DNA of 5,017 bases from Desulfuromonadales bacterium (GTDB lineage: Bacteria; Desulfobacterota; Desulfuromonadia; Desulfuromonadales; BM103): contig DAOWJU010000336.1 in NCBI GenBank assembly GCA_030640215.1, positions 1 through 5,017 on the forward strand. The letters are read 5' to 3'. The notes beneath the pieces were generated by a model that worked only from the letters and a program-made list of their open reading frames with translations, did not search any database and was not told the DNA's origin. The position numbers were made by a program, and so were the translations under genes. The number at the start of each line of letters is the position of its first letter. Positions within the stretch are counted from its first letter, which is position 1. Of the stretch, positions 1-5,017 are shown in pieces.

Positions 1-534
1 ATCAACGCTATTTGGCAGCATGTAATGGGCATATCAGACCGCGGACCTGATGGCGCCATAGAGTCTCTCGGACTTATGAATATTGAGGATGGTGACCGCG
101 TGGGCATGGTGGGCTTTTTTCCGCCTCTGCTGAAATATATGCAGAACCGCAACGCTGAGCTCATTATCGTGGAAAAAGATCAGCAACTGATCGAGCGTTA
201 CCCGAAACTACATGTGACTCTTGACGTCACCGAATTGAATAGCTGCAATAAAGTCCTTTGCACCAGTACAACCCTGTTGAATGACACTCTTGATGACGTG
301 CTTCAACAGTGCATGAATGCTCAACACATCTCAGTATTGGGGCCTACTGCCGGATATTTCCCCGATCCTCTGTTTTCCAGGGGAGTTGACGTTCTGGGTG
401 GTCGTTTTATCAACGATGGCATGCTTTTGTTGAAGCTTATTGCGGAGCGTAAACGATGGGGTGAAGCGACTCAAAAGTTGTGCTTTAAGGCTGACGATTA
501 TAAGGGTTTGAATCATTTGCGCACGCTAGAATAG
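1..534 (+). CDS. DUF364 family protein (putative heavy-metal chelation), 5'-truncated by the window edge
   Basis: The frame is open from base 1, so the true start lies upstream. The ATG at 25 is internal, because the codons before it read INAIWQHV, the kind of sequence found in the middle of this family. About 177 residues are visible, against roughly 250 for the family, so an N-terminal part is missing. Family motifs (numbered from base 1) are a glycine-rich Rossmann-like strand and loop VGMVGFFPPL near 34-43, TSTTLLNDTL at 88-97, GPTAGYFPDPLF at 114-125 and GVDVLGG just after. These match the C-terminal domain of PF04016, whose structural representative combines an enolase-N-like fold with a Rossmann-like fold and was proposed to chelate metals; the biochemical role is unproven. 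The C-terminus looks complete. The protein is probably cytosolic, with no membrane segment seen. It is followed 5 nt later by the VWA gene, suggesting co-transcription. Confidence 0.85.
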   Translation: MNAIWQHVMGISDRGPDGAIESLGLMNIEDGDRVGMVGFFPPLLKYMQNRNAELIIVEKDQQLIERYPKLHVTLDVTELNSCNKVLCTSTTLLNDTLDDVLQQCMNAQHISVLGPTAGYFPDPLFSRGVDVLGGRFINDGMLLLKLIAERKRWGEATQKLCFKADDYKGLNHLRTLE

Positions 535-539
535 CTTTT

Positions 540-1727
540 ATGTTAGTTGATTTCTTCTTACAACTTAAACAAGCCAAGGTTCCGGTAACCATTCGTGAAT
601 ATCTGAGTCTGCTTGAGGCTTTGGATCAGCAGGTGGTCTGGGGTAACGTCGAGGATTTCTATTACCTTGCGCGGCTTTGTCTGGTTAAGGATGAGACAAA
701 TTACGATAAGTTCGACCGGGTTTTTGCTCAATACTTTGAGGGGGTGACTGATCTCGGCGAGGAGATCAAAACTCATATCCCGGAGGAGTGGCTACGCAAG
801 CTGACCGAACTGGTGTTGTCCGAAGAGGAAAAAGCTCAGATCGAGGCACTTGGTGGGTTCGAGAAGTTGATGGAGACACTGAAAAAGCGACTTGCCGAAC
901 AAAAAGAACGACATCAGGGCGGTAGTAAGTGGATCGGCACTGGCGGTCGTTCTCCTTTTGGTGCCAATGGTTACAACCCGGAAGGGATCCGTATCGGTCA
1001 GGAGAAGTCCAGGCATCGTCGGGCGGTGAAGGTCTGGGACCGTCGAGAGTTTAAAAATCTCGATGGTTCGGTGGAGTTGGGCACCCGTAATATCAAAGTC
1101 GCCTTGCGCAGGTTGCGGCACTTCGCCCGTGAAGGTGCACCGGAGGTTCTCGATTTACCTGGTACTGTTCGTGCCACCGCCAATAATGCCGGCTATCTCG
1201 ATCTGCAGCTGGTACCAAAGCTTCACAACAAGATAAAGGTGCTGCTCTTCTTCGATGTTGGTGGTTCCATGGATGAGCATATCAAGGTCTGTGAAGAGCT
1301 CTTCTCCGCTGCCCGCGTTGAATTCAAACACCTGGAATACTTCTATTTCCACAATTTTATCTATGAGAGTGTCTGGCGCGACAACCAACGCTACCGGGCC
1401 GAGCGGGTTCCTCTCTGGGATATCATTCACACTTACGGTTCTGATTACAAATTGATTTTCGTTGGTGATGCCTCTATGAGCCCTTACGAAATTTCCATGG
1501 TCGGTGGTAGCGTCGAGCATATGAACGACGAAGCTGGATATGTCTGGCATCAGCGTTTAACTGATGTTTACAAAGATGCTATCTGGCTTAATCCGAGTCC
1601 GCAGGGTTGGTGGAACTTCACCCAGTCAGTCGGTATGGTTCAGCAGCTTATGGAAAAGCGGATGTTCCCTCTGACTCTTGAAGGTCTCGATGCGGGGATT
1701 CGGCTGCTGAGTAAGGCGGCCGGCTGA
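540..1727 (+). CDS. VWA domain-containing CoxE-like protein (COG3825 type)
   Basis: A 395-residue protein of normal length for the COG3825/CoxE-like family. The N-terminal helical region (residues 1-120) starts with the typical MLVDFFLQLKQAKVPVTIREY and ends in a charged, probably coiled segment (about 90-125). A glycine-rich linker follows (about 127-154, including GTGGRSPFG and GYNPEGIRIG). The C-terminal VWA-like domain covers about 225-395. The metal-site loop reads FDVGGSMDEH (D239, G241, S243), and a second acidic motif GDASMSPYE begins at about residue 309 (D310). The classic DxSxS is therefore DxGxS, which I believe is common in this family. Such proteins usually partner a MoxR-type AAA+ ATPase in metal-cofactor insertion or protein maturation; no MoxR gene is visible here. 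The start is the ATG 5 nt after the upstream stop. No good Shine-Dalgarno is seen, so translation may be coupled to the upstream gene. Probably cytosolic. Family confidence is high; the specific target is unknown. Confidence 0.88.
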   Translation: MLVDFFLQLKQAKVPVTIREYLSLLEALDQQVVWGNVEDFYYLARLCLVKDETNYDKFDRVFAQYFEGVTDLGEEIKTHIPEEWLRKLTELVLSEEEKAQIEALGGFEKLMETLKKRLAEQKERHQGGSKWIGTGGRSPFGANGYNPEGIRIGQEKSRHRRAVKVWDRREFKNLDGSVELGTRNIKVALRRLRHFAREGAPEVLDLPGTVRATANNAGYLDLQLVPKLHNKIKVLLFFDVGGSMDEHIKVCEELFSAARVEFKHLEYFYFHNFIYESVWRDNQRYRAERVPLWDIIHTYGSDYKLIFVGDASMSPYEISMVGGSVEHMNDEAGYVWHQRLTDVYKDAIWLNPSPQGWWNFTQSVGMVQQLMEKRMFPLTLEGLDAGIRLLSKAAG

Positions 1728-1743
1728 ATGAAAGTCACCTGAC

Positions 1744-2613
1744 ATGCTCCCTTCCCGACTTGGTTTGCCGAGCCTTTATCTCGCAATCTTTCTCTTGGCG
1801 CTCACCGGCTTGTTCGCGAAACTGATCCCCCTAGATGCGATCTCGATTATCCAACTGCGTGGGATGGTTGCAGCTGTTTGTCTTGCCTTGTTCGCCCTGT
1901 TGCAAAATCGCAGCTTCCGGTTAAGTGGAGCTCGAACCTATACAGGTGTTTATGGCCTGGGGCTGCTGCTCGGTTTACACTGGGTGACCTTTTTTCATGC
2001 GATGCAGATTTCTTCCGTGGCCGTTGGCATGCTATCCCTCTTCAGCTTTCCAATGATCACTATTCTGCTTGAGCCACTGTTTTCCAGACAGAGGATTAAA
2101 TCTGGAGATATTGTCGCTGGAGTGATTATGCTTGCGGGGCTTGCGGTAATGGTTGTCCAAGGCTTGACTGACTTTCAAGAACAGGTCCTACAGGGAGTTT
2201 TATGGGGTGTTTTTTCCGCAGTTCTGTTTGCACTGCGCAACCTTTTTCAGAAATATTATTTCATTAATGTGACCAGTGACAGCTTGATGTTTCATCAGGT
2301 GGTTGCCGTTGGCTTGATGCTGGCAATGTTTGTTGACTACCCGCAGGTGCGTGCTTTGTCTCCAGTTGATTTCATTAAGCTGGCTCTTCTTGGAATCCTC
2401 AGCACTGCAGGAGCGCATACCCTGTTGGTTTTCAGCATGAAACAGCTGTCGGTAAAATCTGTTGCCTTAATCAGTTGTCTGCAACCCGTGATTGCTGCAC
2501 TTCTCGCTTGGTATGTCATCAAAGAGACACCAAATCTGTCAGTTCTGATTGGTGGCGGGATAGTCTTGTCTGTCGCAGCCTATGAGTCTTTGCAAAAATG
2601 GCGAACAAGCTAG
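1744..2613 (+). CDS. EamA/DMT-superfamily transporter (RhaT-like), ten predicted membrane helices
   Basis: A 289-residue, strongly hydrophobic protein of the usual length for EamA-type drug/metabolite transporters. Two tandem EamA repeats can be seen, roughly residues 8-137 and 148-285, each with about five membrane helices. Repeat 1 contains IIQLRGMVAA and ends with the conserved pattern SLFSFPMITILLEPLF. The equivalent in repeat 2 is ISCLQPVIAALLAWYVIKE. The protein should sit in the inner membrane. Family members export or exchange amino acids, nucleosides or other small metabolites, and the substrate cannot be read from the sequence. The ATG at 1744 lies 16 nt after the VWA gene stop and gives a first helix beginning near residue 9. 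The Shine-Dalgarno is weak, so coupling to the upstream gene is plausible. The TAG stop is the first three bases of the palindrome at 2611-2685, so the reading frame ends exactly at the edge of that element. Confidence 0.9.
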   Translation: MLPSRLGLPSLYLAIFLLALTGLFAKLIPLDAISIIQLRGMVAAVCLALFALLQNRSFRLSGARTYTGVYGLGLLLGLHWVTFFHAMQISSVAVGMLSLFSFPMITILLEPLFSRQRIKSGDIVAGVIMLAGLAVMVVQGLTDFQEQVLQGVLWGVFSAVLFALRNLFQKYYFINVTSDSLMFHQVVAVGLMLAMFVDYPQVRALSPVDFIKLALLGILSTAGAHTLLVFSMKQLSVKSVALISCLQPVIAALLAWYVIKETPNLSVLIGGGIVLSVAAYESLQKWRTS

Positions 2614-2685
2614 GAGCCTGTCCGACAACCCATGATCGGCTGCAAACCCAGCTGTTTGGCCCATGGATGGTCTGACAGGTTCCTA
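2611..2685. repeat. 75-bp imperfect palindrome between convergent genes
   Basis: The left arm 2611-2634 and right arm 2662-2685 are inverted copies matching at 20 of 24 positions. One of the four mismatches is G.U in plus-strand RNA. The middle can fold further: GGC 2638-2640 with GCC 2659-2661, and CAAAC 2643-2647 with GTTTG 2654-2658 around loop CCAGCT. The outer ends are TAG and CTA, which are the stop codons of the EamA gene (plus) and livF (minus). It fills the whole gap between the two genes. It could terminate transcription from both sides, but no uridine run directly follows either arm, so it is not a textbook intrinsic terminator. A repetitive extragenic palindrome or small MITE-like element is the main alternative. 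The structure is directly visible; its function is inferred. Confidence 0.7.
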
Positions 2686-3375
2686 GACCGACAGGTAGCG
2701 CCTTTTGATTTCATCATTTTGCTGCAGTTCTTCACTGGTCCCCGCGAACCTGATCTTGCCTTTGTCAATCACGTAACCGCGATCAGAGATCCCCAGTGCG
2801 AAATGGGCGTTTTGTTCGGCCAGCAGAATCGGAAAATGCTCTTTCAGCCTGATAATGATTTTGTCTAGTTGCTCCACGATCACCGGAGCAAGACCTTCAC
2901 AGGGTTCGTCCAGCAGAAGCATCTTGGGCTGACAGGCGAGGGCTCTGGCGATGGCGACCATCTGCTGTTCACCACCACTCAACTCACCACCTTTGCGGTG
3001 ACGGAATTTGTCCAGTAGTGGGAAGGTTGCAAAGAGATCATCGATTGACCAGCGGGTCTCCGTGGCGTCATTAAAAGAGACCTCGAAATTCTCCTGTACC
3101 GATAAGTCAGCAAAAATCCGCCGATCTTCAGGCACGTAACCCAGCCCCAAACGCACGTTCTTGTACACCGATTGTTGGGTGATATCCTGGTCTTTGAAGT
3201 GGATCCGCCCCTGTCTCGGATGATTGTAGCCCATGATGCTTTTGAGTGTTGTCGACTTGCCGGCTCCATTGCGTCCCAGCAGGCAGACGATTTCACCGGT
3301 ATTCACTTCAAGATCGACACCCTGTAGGATATAGCTGTCGTCGTAATAGGTGTGGATGTCTTCGACTTTAAGCAT
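2683..3375 (-). CDS. livF: Branched-chain amino-acid-type ABC transporter ATP-binding protein LivF
   Basis: A 230-residue ABC ATPase of normal LivF length. Walker A is GRNGAGKST (34-42), the Q-loop region is YVPEDRRIF (80-88), the signature is LSGGEQQ (132-138) and Walker B is MLLLDEP (152-158). In the switch region the usual histidine is replaced, giving AEQN (186-189), a hallmark of LivF-type subunits. The sequence after Walker B, CEGLAP, differs from the common SLGLAP, and the UrtE pattern (TEGIQPS) is absent, so a urea transporter is unlikely. It pairs with LivG at the inner membrane to power uptake by the LivH/LivM permease. The ATG at 3375 overlaps the livG end by 8 nt and has a good GGGGAG ribosome site 8 nt upstream. 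The last residues are YLSV, and the TAG stop is supplied by the edge of the downstream palindrome. The exact substrate (Leu/Ile/Val, other amino acid or amide) is not determined. Confidence 0.92.
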   Translation of the reverse strand: MLKVEDIHTYYDDSYILQGVDLEVNTGEIVCLLGRNGAGKSTTLKSIMGYNHPRQGRIHFKDQDITQQSVYKNVRLGLGYVPEDRRIFADLSVQENFEVSFNDATETRWSIDDLFATFPLLDKFRHRKGGELSGGEQQMVAIARALACQPKMLLLDEPCEGLAPVIVEQLDKIIIRLKEHFPILLAEQNAHFALGISDRGYVIDKGKIRFAGTSEELQQNDEIKRRYLSV

Positions 3376-4132
3376 GTACTTTTCTCCCCAGGTACGCCTC
3401 CTGGACGTCTTCGTTGGCGCGGATATCTTCCGGCTTCCCCTCGGCCAGCAGGTGGCCCTGATGCAGTACGTAGATCTTCTCGGAAAGCGAAAAGACTACT
3501 TTCATGTCGTGTTCAGTGATAAAGAAGGTGGTTCCAGAGTCTCGGGCCAGGTCCTTTATCAGATTGATCATATTCTCGGTCTCTTCCGGGTTCATCCCGG
3601 CTGTTGGTTCATCCAGCAGGACCACGCTCGGATCACGGGCCAGCACTATAGCCATTTCAACCAGACGTTTGTCGCCATAGGCAAGGCTCGAGACGGTCTC
3701 ACCGGCCCGGTCGGCAAAGCCAACCATCTCCAGGGTGTGCATGGCCTTCTCTACAATCTGCTTGTCCTTGTAAATGTTGCCGTACAGCTTGTAATGTTTT
3801 TTCTGATGGATGACGAGCGGGCTGAAGATGTTTTCGACCACCGTCAATTCGGTAAAGACGTTAGTGATCTGGAATGAACGGCACATTCCTTTATCAACCA
3901 TGCGGTGCGACGGCAGACCGGTGACCTCTGCGCCATTCAGGAAAACCTGGCCCTTTGTAGGTGGGAATTTCCCCGAGATGGCATTGTAGAAGGTAGTCTT
4001 GCCAGCCCCGTTAGGGCCGATCAAGGCGGTTGTTTCGCCTTTTCCGACCGCGAGGGAGATATCCTCGATTACCTTGAACTTGCCATAGGAATGACCGAGA
4101 TGTTCTATACGTAAAACAGCGTCTGTTGTCAT
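3368..4132 (-). CDS. livG: Branched-chain amino-acid-type ABC transporter ATP-binding protein LivG
   Basis: A 254-residue ABC ATPase, typical for LivG. Walker A is GPNGAGKTT (39-47), the Q-loop is CRSFQ (Q88), and the signature is the family-typical variant LAYGDKRLVEMA (150-161) in place of LSGGQ. Walker B is VVLLDEP (170-176), followed by TAGMNP. The switch histidine is H208 in ITEHDM. The C-terminal segment with EAYLG (246-250) matches the short C-terminal domain of branched-chain amino-acid ABC ATPases. A long insert after the Q-loop (about 104-130) is also usual for LivG. It forms the ATPase heterodimer with LivF on the cytoplasmic side of the LivH/LivM permease. The ATG at 4132 has an AAGG ribosome site 7 nt upstream. 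The gene starts 39 nt after the livM stop and its end overlaps livF by 8 nt, so all three are likely on one transcript reading leftward. Confidence 0.93.
   Translation of the reverse strand: MTTDAVLRIEHLGHSYGKFKVIEDISLAVGKGETTALIGPNGAGKTTFYNAISGKFPPTKGQVFLNGAEVTGLPSHRMVDKGMCRSFQITNVFTELTVVENIFSPLVIHQKKHYKLYGNIYKDKQIVEKAMHTLEMVGFADRAGETVSSLAYGDKRLVEMAIVLARDPSVVLLDEPTAGMNPEETENMINLIKDLARDSGTTFFITEHDMKVVFSLSEKIYVLHQGHLLAEGKPEDIRANEDVQEAYLGRKVHA
3376..3389 (-). promoter_or_regulatory. livF ribosome binding site inside the livG 3' end
   Basis: Read on the minus strand, GGGGAG (plus-strand 3384-3389) lies 8 nt before the livF ATG. It is embedded in the codons for LivG residues Gly-Arg near the C-terminus. 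Together with the 8-nt overlap (ATGCTTAA contains the livF start and the livG stop), this supports the chosen livF start and suggests translational coupling that keeps the two ATPases in balance. Confidence 0.7.
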
Positions 4133-4171
4133 CTTCAGACCTTGTGCTTCTCCAGAGTTTTTAGATGGGCA
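4133..4171 (-). promoter_or_regulatory. livM-livG spacer with the livG ribosome binding site
   Basis: The 39-nt spacer carries AAGG (plus-strand 4140-4143) 7 nt before the livG ATG, and a further GGAG about 17 nt upstream. No promoter or terminator is convincing in it, consistent with read-through from livM. Confidence 0.55.
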
Positions 4172-5017
4172 CTACTTAAAAAATTTATTGTGCAGTGTGC
4201 CAACAACCCCATCCGGAAAGAACAGGACTATTGGCACCAGGACAATGCCCAGAAACAGCATCCAGTTTTCCGAAAACTGGATGATGACCTGTTCGAGTAC
4301 AAAGAAGATACCCGCACCGAACAGAGGACCAAGAAAAACACCGGACCCACCGATGACTGTCATGATCACTGCCTTGGCCGAAAAGCTCCAATGCATGAAC
4401 TCGGGCGTGGCCATATTGTTGAACAGGCAAAACAGAACCCCGGCCAGGCCGGTAAAAGCACCGGAGATCGAAAAAGCAACAATTCTCAGCTGGTTAACGT
4501 TGCCGCCGACAAATGACACACGTTGCTTGTTCTCGCGCAGCGCCCTGAGAATCAGGCCGAAAGGAGAATTAACGATCAGCCAGAGCAGGAAAGATCCCAG
4601 TACGACAAACACCAGCACCAGGTAGTACATGTTGGTGGGCGCATAGAAGGTCAACTCGGTACCGAACAGGTTCAGGCTCGGCAGAGAGAACACCGGAAGA
4701 CCGTCACTGCCGCCAGTCACGTCGATCCAGTTGTGCGCGATCGAGAAGAACATCATGCCGAAGCCGAGGGTGATCATGGCAAAAAAGATCTCATCCAGCC
4801 TGACTGATAAAAAGCCGACCACCAGCGAGGCAAGAAAAGCTACAAGCATGCCCGCCAGCAGGATCAGGAAGAGGTTGTTGTAGCCGTTTTGCAACATCAG
4901 GGCTGCTGTATAAGCACCCAGACCAAAGAAGGTCCATTGTACGAAGGAAAGTAGTCCCGTGTAGCCAAACAGCAGACTGACGCTGATTGCCATCAAGCCG
5001 AAGATGTATATCTCGGA
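4172..5017 (-). CDS. livM: Branched-chain amino-acid-type ABC transporter permease LivM, N-terminus outside the window
   Basis: The frame is open to the window edge, so the start lies beyond 5017. A TTG at 4996 and an ATG at 4993 fall inside the first visible helix (SEIYIFGLMAISVSLLFGY) and are not credible starts. The 281 visible residues cover most of the family's usual 290-330. It is a polytopic inner-membrane permease of the BPD_transp_2 (HAAT) type. Family marks, numbered from the window edge, are GYTGLLSF (18-25), FFGLGAY (30-36), TGGSDGL (101-107), and the cytoplasmic coupling loop SPFGLILRALRENKQR (151-166), which contacts the ATPases. The helix with GGSGVFLGPLFGA follows, then ENW and FFPDGVVG near the C-terminus. 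The usual GHAAFFG after LSF reads VQWTFFG here. It should pair with a LivH permease upstream. The substrate is unproven. Confidence 0.9.
   Translation of the reverse strand, partial: SEIYIFGLMAISVSLLFGYTGLLSFVQWTFFGLGAYTAALMLQNGYNNLFLILLAGMLVAFLASLVVGFLSVRLDEIFFAMITLGFGMMFFSIAHNWIDVTGGSDGLPVFSLPSLNLFGTELTFYAPTNMYYLVLVFVVLGSFLLWLIVNSPFGLILRALRENKQRVSFVGGNVNQLRIVAFSISGAFTGLAGVLFCLFNNMATPEFMHWSFSAKAVIMTVIGGSGVFLGPLFGAGIFFVLEQVIIQFSENWMLFLGIVLVPIVLFFPDGVVGTLHNKFFK
4259..4283. repeat. 25-bp near-perfect palindrome inside livM
   Basis: Two perfect 12-bp inverted arms (4259-4270, CATCCAGTTTTC, and 4272-4283, GAAAACTGGATG) are separated by a single base, with two further pairs (4256-4257 with 4285-4286) beyond a mismatch. 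It codes for residues around IQFSENWM near the LivM C-terminus, about 85 nt before the stop. As RNA it would form an 11-bp stem with a 3-nt loop, not followed by a uridine run. The palindrome is directly visible; any function is unknown. Confidence 0.6.

Noticed and set aside
1254..1268. Loss of the VWA metal site (DxGxS instead of DxSxS)
   Set aside because: The glycine appears usual in this CoxE-like family, and Asp239, Ser243 and Asp310 are kept, so it is not a sign of gene decay.
1155..1550. 131-codon minus-strand open frame opposite the VWA gene
   Set aside because: Shadow of the VWA domain coding sequence, with no independent support.
2632..2868. 78-codon plus-strand open frame starting inside the palindrome
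   Set aside because: It runs antisense through the livF 3' end and has no domain or ribosome site.
3350..3877. 175-codon plus-strand open frame opposite livG and the livF start
   Set aside because: It lies fully antisense to two well-supported ATPase genes, shows no recognisable domain and has no separate promoter or ribosome site.
4168..4201. Possible terminator hairpin around the livM stop
   Set aside because: The stem is only 5 bp with a loop of about 24 nt, and the T-run lies within the loop, not after the stem.
4440..4452. CCGGCC-A-GGCCGG palindrome in livM
   Set aside because: The arms are only 6 bp and G+C-rich; this is expected by chance in coding DNA.
4188..4625. 145-codon plus-strand open frame opposite livM
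   Set aside because: Its composition (rich in Pro, Arg, Thr, Ser) is what an antisense copy of a hydrophobic permease gives; no family resemblance.
4993..4996. TTG/ATG as the livM start
   Set aside because: The frame stays open to the window edge and the residues upstream (SEIYIFG) continue the same membrane helix, so the gene is truncated by the window.

Overview
The window is gene-dense, about half G+C, bacterial chromosomal DNA with two convergent gene blocks. The protein families (a DUF364 protein, a CoxE/COG3825-type VWA protein, an EamA transporter and a LivM-LivG-LivF ABC system) suggest an anaerobic Gram-negative proteobacterium or desulfobacterium, perhaps Desulfuromonas/Pelobacter-like. 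This is only a low-confidence impression, because no rRNA or other phylogenetic marker is present.

Left block, plus strand (1-2613): the 3' part of a DUF364 gene (putative metal-chelation family, 5' end outside the window), then a CoxE-like VWA-domain gene 5 nt downstream, then a ten-helix EamA/DMT-type exporter 16 nt further on. The tight spacing suggests one transcript. The functional link between the three products is unknown.

Right block, minus strand (5017-2683): the 3' part of a LivM-type permease gene (its start is outside the window), then livG and livF ATPase genes. These are three of the five usual parts of a branched-chain amino-acid-type (HAAT) ABC importer. The second permease (LivH) and the periplasmic binding protein (LivK) would be expected beyond position 5017. 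livG and livF overlap by 8 nt.

The two blocks meet at a 75-bp imperfect palindrome (2611-2685). Its TAG...CTA ends are themselves the stop codons of the two converging genes. This is the most unusual structure in the window. A second, near-perfect 25-bp palindrome lies inside the livM coding sequence. No RNA gene, CRISPR array, insertion sequence, prophage gene or obviously new defence or metabolic system is visible. No non-coding stretch exceeds about 70 bp, and no promoter could be identified with confidence.
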